A stretch of 14,800 nucleotides of DNA from Flavobacteriales bacterium (GCA_947460225.1 CANHHI010000024.1:1-14800); one strand, 5' to 3'; shown: positions 7,006 through 14,720, numbered from the stretch's first letter. Translations and numbers: made by a program. The notes: generated by a model from the sequence alone, not told the origin.

Positions 7006-8079
7006 ATGCAAAGAGCAATTGGTTTTTCTTGGTTGCTGTTTAAGCATTTATTCTCAAAAAAAGACAGGAAAATTTTTGTATTTTTGCGCAAAAAATTGGG
7101 GGTGTATCCCGCCAATTTGGCAGTTTTTAAACAAGCCTTGACGCACCCGTCTATCAACAACAACGCACCGAGTTTGGTGCCGTATTACGAGCGTTTGGAG
7201 TTTTTGGGAGATTCTATTTTTAATACAGCCATTACCACGTATGTGTTTAAGGAATTTCCTAATAAATCCGAGGGGGAGTTATCCAGAATGCGTTCCCAGT
7301 TGGTTTCCAGAGAGTGCTTAGAAACGCTTTCCAAGGCTATACATTTGCCAGAGGTCTTGCAACATAATATTCGGGAAGTTCACAGGGCGAGCTATATGTA
7401 TGGTAACGCTTTGGAGGCATTGTTAGGCGCATTGTATTTAGACCAAGGCTTTGAGCGTGCAAAAGCGATAATCATCAAAAATTTACTAAAGAAACACTTA
7501 GATTTGTCTCATATTTTACACCATACCGTGGATTATAAAACCGTGGTGCAACAAATGTGTCAAAGATATGGTTATCCTTTGGAGTATAAGTTTATCAAAC
7601 AAGAGGAGGTAAAGCACCAATTGCAATTTCATTTGGAACTTTACATCAACCAAGAGCTTGTGGCAAGTGTTGTTTCTACCGCTAAGAAAAAAGCGCAAGT
7701 AGAAGCCTGTAAAATAGCTTACGAGAAAAAATTTGCCCAAAATATGCTCCAAGAAAATTATGCTTACGACTTGTTTGATGCAGAAAATAATCGCTTGGTG
7801 GACGAGGTGTTGCAACAAATTGCCAAGGATTTTCCAGCGGTTAAACTGCCTAAAAACCCGAGCACGTATCAAGAGGTGTTTCAGCCTATATTGCAGGCTG
7901 TACAGCAAACCCACCGCCAAGATCCGCCTGCATTTAGGCAAATGCTCTACCGTGTGGACATACCCGAACGTGCGCTCAAAAAACTTTTTGTTACCGAGGT
8001 AGAACCTTGGGAAACCTTGGCGCATAAAATCATACAAAGAGCCAAGCAAAAAATTATTTCTCGCAAACAATTTAAATAA
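7006..8079 (+). CDS. rnc: Ribonuclease III with an extra C-terminal segment
   Basis: 357 residues against roughly 220-250 for common RNase III. The catalytic domain is at about 25-165 with the signature ERLEFLGDS at 62-70 (Glu62, Glu65, Asp69). The second catalytic stretch GNALEALLGALYLDQG (133-148) keeps Glu137 but has Asn134 where E. coli has Asp114. A double-stranded-RNA-binding domain follows at about 176-242, with the usual basic end (TAKKKAQVEACKIAYEKK). Residues 243-357 are additional: an acidic/amphipathic linker, then a compact part at about 309-357 with LYRVDIPE and a basic helix at the end. The protein cleaves double-stranded RNA in rRNA processing and RNA decay. The start at 7006 is two bases after fabF, so the genes are translationally close. 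RNase III identity is certain; the role of the tail is unknown. Confidence 0.95.
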   Translation: MQRAIGFSWLLFKHLFSKKDRKIFVFLRKKLGVYPANLAVFKQALTHPSINNNAPSLVPYYERLEFLGDSIFNTAITTYVFKEFPNKSEGELSRMRSQLVSRECLETLSKAIHLPEVLQHNIREVHRASYMYGNALEALLGALYLDQGFERAKAIIIKNLLKKHLDLSHILHHTVDYKTVVQQMCQRYGYPLEYKFIKQEEVKHQLQFHLELYINQELVASVVSTAKKKAQVEACKIAYEKKFAQNMLQENYAYDLFDAENNRLVDEVLQQIAKDFPAVKLPKNPSTYQEVFQPILQAVQQTHRQDPPAFRQMLYRVDIPERALKKLFVTEVEPWETLAHKIIQRAKQKIISRKQFK

Positions 8080-8110
8080 GTGCTAGGGCTTTTTTGAGTA
8101 AAAATTTTTG

Positions 8111-8118
8111 TACATTTG
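8111..8118 (+). promoter_or_regulatory. Promoter -7 box of the thioredoxin-fold gene pair
   Basis: TACATTTG is an exact TAnnTTTG match, 11 bases before the ATG at 8130, in the 50-base gap after rnc. The T-rich stretch around 8090-8096 contains a TTTG, but at only 14 bases spacing. The predicted leader is just a few bases. Confidence 0.55.
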
Positions 8119-8129
8119 TTTAAAAGTTT

Positions 8130-8600
8130 ATGCGCACATTCGTATTTGTATTATTTTCTTGGGCTATTGCTTTTTCGCAATCTTTAGAAAAGTGGGATTA
8201 TAAACGCCTAAATTACGTCACGTCATCGGATTCCGATACCTTGTATGTGGTGAATTTTTGGGCGACTTGGTGTAAACCATGTGTGGAAGAATTGCCAGAT
8301 TTAAAAGAATTTTACCAACATCATCAAGATAAAAAATTGCGTTTATTTTTGGTTAGTTTAGATGCAGTAAAAGACAGTTTGCGCACCTTGCAATTTGCAA
8401 AAAACAAAGCAATTGAACCGTTTTTAGTGCTTTGGCAAGAAGCGCAAAAACCAACCACTTGGATCAATCAAGTGGAAAAAACATGGTCGGGTTCTATTCC
8501 AGTTACCTTGATGTATTATAAAGGCAAAAAAGTGTTTTTCACCGAAAGTCAACTGGATACAGAAACACTACAAACAGCGAGTCAAAAATTTCTAAAATAA
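8130..8600 (+). CDS. Exported TlpA/ResA-like thioredoxin
   Basis: 156 residues. A signal peptide (MRTFVFVLFSWAIAFSQ) exports it to the periplasm. The thioredoxin fold follows: NFWATWCKPC with redox pair Cys48 and Cys51, then EELPDLKEFY helix, and the cis-Pro loop GSIPVT (Pro124). The fold makes it a thiol-disulfide oxidoreductase that probably reduces or rearranges disulfides of exported proteins. It is the first gene after its own -7 box, and a second thioredoxin-fold gene starts five bases after its stop. A dsbD gene, a possible source of electrons, lies about 1.8 kb downstream. The exact substrate cannot be read from sequence. Confidence 0.9.
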   Translation: MRTFVFVLFSWAIAFSQSLEKWDYKRLNYVTSSDSDTLYVVNFWATWCKPCVEELPDLKEFYQHHQDKKLRLFLVSLDAVKDSLRTLQFAKNKAIEPFLVLWQEAQKPTTWINQVEKTWSGSIPVTLMYYKGKKVFFTESQLDTETLQTASQKFLK

Positions 8601-8605
8601 ATAAT

Positions 8606-9220
8606 ATGAAAAATAAAAATGTTAAATCCCTTTTGTTGGGTGTAGGGCTTATGCTTTCTTCTGCTTTTGCATCGGGTTATGATGTAAGCAACAAAACCAA
8701 GCCTTTTCAGTTAAAAAATATAGACGGCAACATGCTTTCTTTGGAGCAGATGACGGAAAATCAAAAGGGTGCTATTGTAGTATTTACTTGCAATCATTGC
8801 CCTTTTGCCAAGGCGTATGAGGATAGAATTATTGCTTTGGATAAACTGTTCAAAACGCAAGGTTATCCCGTTATTGCGATCAATTCAAATGATGCGGTGA
8901 AATATCCCGACGATAGTTTTGAAAATATGCAAATTCGTGCTGCGCAAAAAGGCTTTACTTTTCCTTATTTGGTGGACGAAACCCAAGAAATTGCTAAGGA
9001 ATACGGCGCAACAAAAACGCCTCAGGTATTTGTTTTGCAGAAAGATAAAAAAGATTTTGTGTTGCGCTACGTGGGTGCCATTGATGACAATGACCAAAAC
9101 CCAGCCCAGGTAAAGGAAAAATACGTGGAAATGGCAATTGGCAATTTGCTCAAAGGCGAAAGAGTACAAATCAGCACGACCAAAGCCATTGGTTGCACAA
9201 TTAAGTGGAAAAAGTCGTAA
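8606..9220 (+). CDS. Exported peroxiredoxin-like (AhpC/TSA-type) protein
   Basis: 204 residues. The N-terminus has a signal peptide (KNKNVKSLLLGVGLMLSSAFA). The fold is thioredoxin/peroxiredoxin-like: VVFTCNHCPFAKAYEDRI carries Cys62 and Cys65, and GATKTPQVFVL provides the cis-Pro loop (Pro139). A further Cys197 sits in the conserved-looking tail TKAIGCTIKWK. The CNHCP motif suits the peroxiredoxin-like-1 subgroup of thioredoxin-like proteins, whose biochemical role is poorly defined; classical peroxidase activity should not be assumed. It starts five bases after the TlpA-like gene and ends before a strong terminator, so the two form one transcript. Confidence 0.88.
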   Translation: MKNKNVKSLLLGVGLMLSSAFASGYDVSNKTKPFQLKNIDGNMLSLEQMTENQKGAIVVFTCNHCPFAKAYEDRIIALDKLFKTQGYPVIAINSNDAVKYPDDSFENMQIRAAQKGFTFPYLVDETQEIAKEYGATKTPQVFVLQKDKKDFVLRYVGAIDDNDQNPAQVKEKYVEMAIGNLLKGERVQISTTKAIGCTIKWKKS

Positions 9221-9241
9221 ACCACAAAAAAAGAAAATTTT

Positions 9242-9274
9242 TTAGCTACTTCTTTTGGGGTAGCTAATTTTTTT
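9242..9274 (+). terminator. Intrinsic terminator after the redox gene pair
   Basis: A perfect 8-bp stem, 9242-9249 with 9260-9267, has a 10-base loop and is followed at once by seven T residues (9268-9274). It separates the peroxiredoxin-like gene from manC. Confidence 0.85.
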
Positions 9275-9286
9275 CAATAAATTGTG

Positions 9287-9294
9287 TATATTTG
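9287..9294 (+). promoter_or_regulatory. Promoter -7 box of the manC-dsbD operon
   Basis: TATATTTG is an exact TAnnTTTG match, placed just after the terminator and 13 bases before the manC ATG at 9308. No clear TTTG is found at the right upstream spacing. The position fits a short-leader transcript covering manC, dsbD and the DUF4340-like gene. Confidence 0.6.
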
Positions 9295-9307
9295 GGTATT
9301 CTTTGCT

Positions 9308-10399
9308 ATGCTGAATGTAGAAAAAAACTATGGCGTAATCATGGCTGGGGGCGTTGGCTCTCGGTTTTTTCCCATGAGTACACACAAAAAACCCAAGCAA
9401 TTTTTGGATATTTTAGGCTTGGGCAAGACCCTTTTGCAAATGACTTTTGAAAGGCTTTTGCCCTTGATGCCCCTAGAACAAATTTTGGTGCTTACCCATG
9501 CCGATTATGTGCATTGGGTTTTGGCGCAATTGCCAGATTTGCCCTTGCAAAATATCCTCATAGAGCCAGAGCGCAAAAATACAGCCCCTTGTATAGCTTA
9601 TGCCAATTACAAAATTCAAAAAAGATGTCCTGATGCACGGGTTTTGATAACGCCTGCCGACCATTTAATCAAAAAACAATACGCATTTCAGGCAGTTGCA
9701 CAGAAAGCCTTTGCTTTTTGCCAAGAAAATGATGTGTTATTGACTTTGGGCATTGTACCCAACAAGCCAGAAACAGGTTATGGGTATATTGAATACCAAG
9801 CTGGACAAGCCGTAATGCAAAGCCCGCAAGCGGTTTTCAAATTTAGAGAAAAGCCACCCTTGGCAGAGGCTGAGGCATACATAGATAAGGGCAATTTTCT
9901 GTGGAATGCAGGCTTGCTTTGGTATAAACTAGATGTGGGTATGCGCGCTTTTGCAACGCATTTGCCAGAGGTGCAAAATATTCTGCAAGCAGGTGTAAAT
10001 GATTATGACACTGCTGCTGAAACGGCTTTCATACGGGCAAATTTCCCCAAATGCCCCAGCATTTCCATGGACTATGGCGTGCTGGAAAAAGCAAACAATG
10101 TTTTTGTGCTTGGCGCAGATATGGATTGGTCGGATTTGGGCACATGGACTTCGGTATATGAACAAATGCCTCTGGATAATCAAGGCAATTTCGTTGCAGG
10201 CAAACAAGTGCTTATATACGACACCCAAAACAGTTTGGTGCGCACCACCTCTGAAAAAGTGATTATTTTGCAAGGTTTAAAAGAAGTTGTATTTATTGAA
10301 ACCCAAAATGCCATTTTGCTTTGCCACAGAAGCGAAGAACAGCGCATTAAAAACTTTGTGGAGCAAGCCCAACAAGAATTTGGTAAAGAATTATTATAA
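9308..10399 (+). CDS. manC: Mannose-1-phosphate guanylyltransferase
   Basis: 363 residues from ATG 9308. An in-frame TTG at 9284 would add eight residues and overlap the -7 box, so it is rejected. The nucleotidyltransferase signature is VIMAGGVGSRFFPMS, with KKPKQF after it. Further family motifs are EPERKNTAPCIAYAN (86-100), ITPADHLI (114-121), FREKPPLAEAEAYI with FLWNAGLLW, and MDWSDLGTWTSV. The enzyme joins GTP and mannose-1-phosphate to make GDP-mannose, the precursor for mannose- and fucose-containing surface glycans. The length fits the single-domain form, without a fused phosphomannose isomerase part. dsbD begins 11 bases later; the pairing with redox genes is not an obvious pathway link. 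Confidence 0.95.
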   Translation: MLNVEKNYGVIMAGGVGSRFFPMSTHKKPKQFLDILGLGKTLLQMTFERLLPLMPLEQILVLTHADYVHWVLAQLPDLPLQNILIEPERKNTAPCIAYANYKIQKRCPDARVLITPADHLIKKQYAFQAVAQKAFAFCQENDVLLTLGIVPNKPETGYGYIEYQAGQAVMQSPQAVFKFREKPPLAEAEAYIDKGNFLWNAGLLWYKLDVGMRAFATHLPEVQNILQAGVNDYDTAAETAFIRANFPKCPSISMDYGVLEKANNVFVLGADMDWSDLGTWTSVYEQMPLDNQGNFVAGKQVLIYDTQNSLVRTTSEKVIILQGLKEVVFIETQNAILLCHRSEEQRIKNFVEQAQQEFGKELL

Positions 10400-10410
10400 A
10401 AAATATAAAG

Positions 10411-12315
10411 ATGAAAAAAATAATATTGTTGTACCTAGCATTTGTGATGAATGTTTTTGCGCAAATACAAGACCCCGTAAAAGTCAAAATTGACACCCTA
10501 GAACAAAATGGGCAGTTGATTTTAAAAGCCTCTGTGCAGATAGACAAAGACTGGCACATTTACGCTTTACAGTCCACCGAGGAGCAAATAGAATTTCCGC
10601 CCATTGCCAGTGAACTTGTTTGGGAAAAAAATACAGCTTTTTCGCCCAAGGGTGCTCTTCAAGAGATAGGCGTTTTGCATAAAGTTTACGAAGAAGTTTT
10701 TGAAGCAAAAGTGCGCTACTACGAGGACAGCGTTGTTTTTGTGCAACCTTTTGAGGCGAAAGACAAACAAGGGCAATTAAAAGGTGCATTTACCTATCAA
10801 GCCTGCACAAATGGCATGTGTTTGCCCCCGCAAGATGTTGATTTTTCTTTTGAATTAGCCCAAAATAACGCTGTGGAAAGCACAGGTTTTGAGGCAGAAC
10901 TATCTTTTTGGGGCATTTTTTTGGCGGGTTTTGCTGGGGGTATGATTGCTTTGCTTACGCCTTGTGTGTTTCCCATGATTCCTGTAACAGTTTCCTTTTT
11001 TACCCGCAAGCAAAAAAAGCGCACGGCAATTTTTAAAGCCCTGATTTATGGTTTATCCATCATTGCCATTTATGTCAGTTTGGGTTTAACCCTTACGATA
11101 TTTGCGGGCGCAGATGCCCTCAATGCACTAGCGAGCAATGGCTTTGTCAATTTTGCATTTTTTGCCATTTTTATTGTTTTTGCCATTTCCTTTTTGGGTG
11201 GTTTTGAAATTCGCTTGCCCGCTTCTTGGCTTACCAAAGCAGATAAAAAAGCAGACCAAGGCGGTTGGATAGGCATATTTTTTATGGCGTTTACTTTGGC
11301 TTTGGTGTCTTTTTCTTGCACGGGTCCACTCATTGGCACTTTGCTGGTGCAGGTTGCGCTTACGGGCAGTTACTTAGCCCCTGCTTTGGGCATGCTGGGA
11401 TTTTCCACCGCACTGGCGTTCCCTTTTACTTTTTTTGCCCTGTTTCCAAGTGCTTTGGGTGCATTGCCCAAATCGGGTTCTTGGCTCGGTACGGTAAAAG
11501 TTTGCTTGGGTTTTGTAGAAATTGCCTTGGCTTTAAAATTTTTATCCGTGGTGGACTTAGCCTATCACTGGGAATTCTTAACCCGTGAGATTTTTATTGC
11601 CCTTTGGGTGGCGGTTTTCTTCTTGATGACTTTGTATCTACTGGGTTTTTTGCCCTTGGGACACGAAGAAAAACCCAAACATTTGCCTTTGGGTAATTTC
11701 TTTGTAGCTTTATTGAGTTTAGGTTTTACTTTATATCTGCTCCCAGGCTTGTGGGGCGCACCATTAAAACTGCTTTCGGGCATTGCTCCGCCAATTACCC
11801 ACGCAGAAAGTGATTTTCAATTTAGCAAAAATCCATTGTCCGAAACCCAAGTGCTTTTGCAGGGTGCAGAAAAAGGTGTGCATGGTTTGTCTATTTACAA
11901 AGACTATGCGAGCGGTTTGGCGGCAGCCAAAAAGTTAAATAAACCGATTTTACTAGATTTTACGGGCTATGCTTGCGTAAATTGTAGAAAAATGGAGGAA
12001 CATGTTTGGAGTGATAGCAAAGTGTTGAATCTGTTGGCTCAATATGTGTTGATTTCTTTGTATGTGGACGATAAAACAGAACTCCCTGAAAATGCGCAAT
12101 ATATTTCTGCATTCAGTGGCAAAAAAATAAAGACGGTGGGTGCACGTTGGAGCGATTTCCAAGCCGAGCATTTTGGGGCAAATGCCCAGCCGTTTTACGT
12201 AACCTGGAATCCAAACACGGAAAGCGTTTTGCAAGCACCTGTTGGTTATGTGCCCAATGTGGATTTGTACGCCCATTTTTTGGCAGAGGGTTTAGCAAAA
12301 TTTAAAAAGCAATAA
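10411..12315 (+). CDS. dsbD: Thiol:disulfide interchange protein DsbD
   Basis: 634 residues, all three DsbD parts present. After a signal peptide (to about Ala17) the periplasmic alpha domain has the pair Cys132 and Cys137 in ACTNGMC. The membrane beta domain spans about 165-455 with several hydrophobic helices; its redox cysteines are Cys185 (LLTPCVFPMIPV) and Cys303 (FSCTGPLIGTLL). The periplasmic gamma domain is a thioredoxin fold with Cys522 and Cys525 (YACVNC) and a Pro593 loop (AQPFYV). The protein takes electrons from cytoplasmic thioredoxin and passes them to periplasmic thiol proteins. The two exported thioredoxin-fold proteins upstream are plausible partners. It is tightly spaced after manC, and the next gene starts two bases after its stop. 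Confidence 0.95.
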   Translation: MKKIILLYLAFVMNVFAQIQDPVKVKIDTLEQNGQLILKASVQIDKDWHIYALQSTEEQIEFPPIASELVWEKNTAFSPKGALQEIGVLHKVYEEVFEAKVRYYEDSVVFVQPFEAKDKQGQLKGAFTYQACTNGMCLPPQDVDFSFELAQNNAVESTGFEAELSFWGIFLAGFAGGMIALLTPCVFPMIPVTVSFFTRKQKKRTAIFKALIYGLSIIAIYVSLGLTLTIFAGADALNALASNGFVNFAFFAIFIVFAISFLGGFEIRLPASWLTKADKKADQGGWIGIFFMAFTLALVSFSCTGPLIGTLLVQVALTGSYLAPALGMLGFSTALAFPFTFFALFPSALGALPKSGSWLGTVKVCLGFVEIALALKFLSVVDLAYHWEFLTREIFIALWVAVFFLMTLYLLGFLPLGHEEKPKHLPLGNFFVALLSLGFTLYLLPGLWGAPLKLLSGIAPPITHAESDFQFSKNPLSETQVLLQGAEKGVHGLSIYKDYASGLAAAKKLNKPILLDFTGYACVNCRKMEEHVWSDSKVLNLLAQYVLISLYVDDKTELPENAQYISAFSGKKIKTVGARWSDFQAEHFGANAQPFYVTWNPNTESVLQAPVGYVPNVDLYAHFLAEGLAKFKKQ

Positions 12316-12317
12316 GC

Positions 12318-13250
12318 ATGAAAAAATGGCTTTGGGTATTGATTTCTTCCGCAATGATTTTGTGCTTGTGGCTCTTGATTTATCTACAATCTTGGAACAA
12401 AGAAACAGCCTATAAAATCAATCATTTTGGCAAATTAACCCGTATCGTTTTGCAAAAAGATAGCCAAAATTTGGTTTTACAAAAGCAAGATGATGTTTGG
12501 TATTTGCCTAGCCATGACAAAGTCAATCCAGCGGTATTTCAAGATTTTTTAGGTGTAATTGCCGATATTGCTTTGGTGCGCCCAGCGGATACCTCACTAA
12601 ACAAAGAGGCGTGTTTGCATTTGGCTTTTTATGCAGAAAACCAGTTGGTGATGGATTATTATCTGGCTTGGCAAGAAAACAACGATTTATACACCTATTT
12701 TGCCTATAAAGACAGCCCTTTTTACCTCGCCCAAGACGCCTACACCTTAAAAGCCTTTGGCAAAGATATTGCTGTGCAGGCATTGGATTGGTTGGATAAA
12801 ACTGTTTTTTTTCTGCAAGAGGACACCCTGCAAAGCGTTTCGGTGCATTACGCAAAAGATAGCGCAAGGGGGTATATTCTGCAAAAAAAAGACAATACTT
12901 GGACACTGCAAAACTTACAAGGCAAAGACGTTGTTTTGTATCCACAAGATGCTTATGCGTATTTGGGATTTTTTAGCTACCTGCAGTTTGAGAAGCCATT
13001 AAACCAAGCCGAGCAGTTGGCATTTCACGCATTTCAGCAGAAAAACAAGCCAAATGTCTTGTTGCAAGCCCAAACAGATCATGCGCAATACGCAATAGAT
13101 TTTTACGATTTTCAGCAAAATAATGTACAAAACCAGCCCATTTTGCTTGTTGGCGTGTATCAAAATACGGCTTATTGGTTTAGTTATTTTCACGTGGATA
13201 GGCTCTTAAAAGATATAGCGTTTTTTGAAAATCTATCAGAGATGCAATAA
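12318..13250 (+). CDS. Membrane-anchored DUF4340-like protein
   Basis: 310 residues. One N-terminal hydrophobic helix at about 4-24 (WLWVLISSAMILCLWLLIYL) would anchor it in the inner membrane with the rest outside. The remainder is mixed alpha/beta with many aromatics. It contains the pattern of DUF4340 proteins: repeated segments such as LTRIVLQKDSQNLVLQKQDDVWYL and a later SVSVHYAKDSARGYILQKKDNTWTL, each a strand pair ending in W-x-L. I assign the family from this pattern, with moderate confidence. No catalytic motif is visible. It begins two bases after dsbD, so it is co-transcribed with it, and precedes dnaN, which has its own promoter. In other Bacteroidota, as I recall, related genes lie near gliding-type ABC transporter genes; none is in this window. 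Confidence 0.7.
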   Translation: MKKWLWVLISSAMILCLWLLIYLQSWNKETAYKINHFGKLTRIVLQKDSQNLVLQKQDDVWYLPSHDKVNPAVFQDFLGVIADIALVRPADTSLNKEACLHLAFYAENQLVMDYYLAWQENNDLYTYFAYKDSPFYLAQDAYTLKAFGKDIAVQALDWLDKTVFFLQEDTLQSVSVHYAKDSARGYILQKKDNTWTLQNLQGKDVVLYPQDAYAYLGFFSYLQFEKPLNQAEQLAFHAFQQKNKPNVLLQAQTDHAQYAIDFYDFQQNNVQNQPILLVGVYQNTAYWFSYFHVDRLLKDIAFFENLSEMQ

Positions 13251-13255
13251 AATAA

Positions 13256-13264
13256 TGTGTATAA
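13256..13264 (-). promoter_or_regulatory. DnaA-box-like site upstream of dnaN
   Basis: The minus strand reads TTATACACA, an exact match to the DnaA-box consensus TTATnCACA. It starts six bases after the DUF4340-like stop and lies about 40 bases ahead of the dnaN -7 box. The following CTTGGGGAAAAC resembles a degraded second box. No cluster of boxes or unwinding element is visible, so a regulatory site is more likely than an origin; a chance match is possible. Confidence 0.4.
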
Positions 13265-13304
13265 CTTGGGGAAAACTTTTCGTGCATGTTTGGCAAATAC
13301 CCTG

Positions 13305-13312
13305 TATCTTTG
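13305..13312 (+). promoter_or_regulatory. Promoter -7 box of dnaN
   Basis: TATCTTTG is an exact TAnnTTTG match, 24 bases ahead of the dnaN ATG. The best -33 candidate is a weak TTCG at 13279-13282 with 22-base spacing; a TTTG at 13289-13292 is too close. Confidence 0.6.
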
Positions 13313-13336
13313 TAGTCAGAACTTAAACCTTTTTTC

Positions 13337-14470
13337 ATGAAATTTATAGTTTCTTGCGCTCCATTTTTGAAACAACTGCAATTGGCAGCTAGGGTAATTG
13401 CTAGCAATAATGCTTTGCCTATTTTAGATAATTTTCTTTTTGAAATAAAAGGAGATTTGCTCTATATTTCTGCTTCAGATTTAGAAACCACCTTGGTTAC
13501 GCAAGTTGTTGTGTCCAATGCGGTGGAGGGCAGGGTGGCGGTGCCTGCAAAATTGCTCATAGAAGCGATAAAATCTTTGCCCGACCAGCCTTTGAGTTTT
13601 TCCATAGATGCGGCATACAGCATTGCGATTTCTTCACAATATGGAAATTATAAAATTGCGGGCTTAGATGCGAGTGATTTCCCTATTTTCCCTGTTTATA
13701 AAGACACAACTACCTTTAATTTGGACAGTGCTATTTTGTTGCGTGCTTTGCAAAAAACGATTTTTGCCACGGCAAATGACGAAATGCGCCCAGTGATGAC
13801 GTCTATAAACTGCAAAGTACAAGCTGATGCGATTATTTTTGCCGCTACAGATGCGCAAAAAATGGTGAAATTTCATTACACGAAATCCCAACCCGTAAAC
13901 GAACCTTTGGAAATCAATTTACCCAAAAAGCCCATGCTCCTTTTGCATCAAAATCTTTTGGTGGGTAGAGATGAGCCTGTTGAGGTGCAATGCAACCAAA
14001 ACAATGCCTTGTTTATTTTGGAGGGCGTGCGTTTGTCTTGCCGTTTGGTAGATGGCAAATACCCCAATTACGAATCGGTTATTCCACAAAATAATCCCAA
14101 TAAACTCGTGATAGAACGCAGTTCTTTGCTTGGTTCTATTTTGCGTGTGTCCGTTTTTTCAAACAAAACAACCCATCAAATTCGTCTAAAATTAGACCAA
14201 GGACACATCACGGTGTCTGCCGAAGATTTGGAATACGCCACCCAAGCCACTGAGAAACTCACTTGCGAATACCAAGGCGAACCCATGGAAATTGGTTTTG
14301 GTGCAAAGCATTTGGCAGAAATGGTTAAAAACATAGACACAGAAGATGTGGTTTTGGAAATGAGCCACCCTGCAAGAGCCGCTTTGGTATTGCCAGGCGA
14401 ATCCCAAGAAAACGAACAAATTACGATGCTCTTGATGCCGATGGTGCTCAATGTAGCTTCCCCTGTTTAA
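13337..14470 (+). CDS. dnaN: DNA polymerase III sliding clamp (beta subunit)
   Basis: 377 residues, full family length. The beginning MKFIVSCAPFLKQLQLAARVIASNNALPILDNFLFE and the SASDLETTL segment are typical of clamp domain 1, and DGKYPNYESVIPQ of the middle domain. The C-terminus ENEQITMLLMPMVLN ends in the MPM-type motif found at the clamp's partner-binding pocket. The clamp encircles DNA and tethers the replicative polymerase and repair enzymes. It has its own -7 box, an upstream DnaA-box-like site and a strong terminator, so it is probably a single-gene transcript. dnaA is not in the window. Confidence 0.98.
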   Translation: MKFIVSCAPFLKQLQLAARVIASNNALPILDNFLFEIKGDLLYISASDLETTLVTQVVVSNAVEGRVAVPAKLLIEAIKSLPDQPLSFSIDAAYSIAISSQYGNYKIAGLDASDFPIFPVYKDTTTFNLDSAILLRALQKTIFATANDEMRPVMTSINCKVQADAIIFAATDAQKMVKFHYTKSQPVNEPLEINLPKKPMLLLHQNLLVGRDEPVEVQCNQNNALFILEGVRLSCRLVDGKYPNYESVIPQNNPNKLVIERSSLLGSILRVSVFSNKTTHQIRLKLDQGHITVSAEDLEYATQATEKLTCEYQGEPMEIGFGAKHLAEMVKNIDTEDVVLEMSHPARAALVLPGESQENEQITMLLMPMVLNVASPV

Positions 14471-14511
14471 GGCTTTTTTTATCACTCTTTTTTTAAGAGG
14501 TTCTTAATACT

Positions 14512-14536
14512 AACCGCTCTTTATGGGCGGTTTTTT
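14512..14536 (+). terminator. Intrinsic terminator of dnaN
   Basis: A 6-bp stem, 14512-14517 with 14527-14532, carries a nine-base loop and runs into six T residues (14531-14536). It lies about 40 bases after the dnaN stop. Confidence 0.85.
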
Positions 14537-14540
14537 ATTT

Positions 14541-14657
14541 GCAGGCAAACCCTGCACGTAATCTGCGCCTTCGGCGCAGGTGGACATAGTCCGTTTTGTT
14601 CTGCTTCGCAGGCGATGCACAGGCAAAATGTAGTAGGGAACGGTTTTTAACCGTTCC
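14541..14657. repeat. Mosaic of short hairpins after dnaN
   Basis: Four perfect small stem-loops occur in 117 bases: 14541-14545 with 14551-14555; 14563-14569 with 14573-14579; 14601-14604 with 14608-14611; and 14637-14645 with 14649-14657. Between them, GACATAGTCCGTTTT (14583-14597) resembles part of the 22-bp motif near the left end. No coding frame is supported. These look like intergenic palindromic repeats; the last one is followed by A residues, not T, so it is not a forward terminator. Confidence 0.65.
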
Positions 14658-14687
14658 GAAAAAAAAATAAAAATTCCACCTCCAAAA

Positions 14688-14720
14688 TTTGGAAAGTTCG
14701 CTAGAATTTTTTTATCTTTG
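14688..14720 (+). promoter_or_regulatory. Promoter-like sequence reading rightward into the 95-bp repeat
   Basis: TTTG (14688-14691), a 21-base spacer and TATCTTTG (14713-14720) fit the Bacteroidota promoter pattern. The -7 box belongs to the repeat, while the -33 box lies outside it. A transcript would start near 14727, inside the repeat, and leave the window. Confidence 0.5.

Noticed and set aside
9284..9307. TTG start for manC
   Set aside because: It overlaps the -7 box TATATTTG; ATG 9308 precedes the family signature at the normal distance.
14637..14657. 9-bp hairpin as a transcription terminator
   Set aside because: It is followed by A residues on the plus strand and has no T run in the minus direction.
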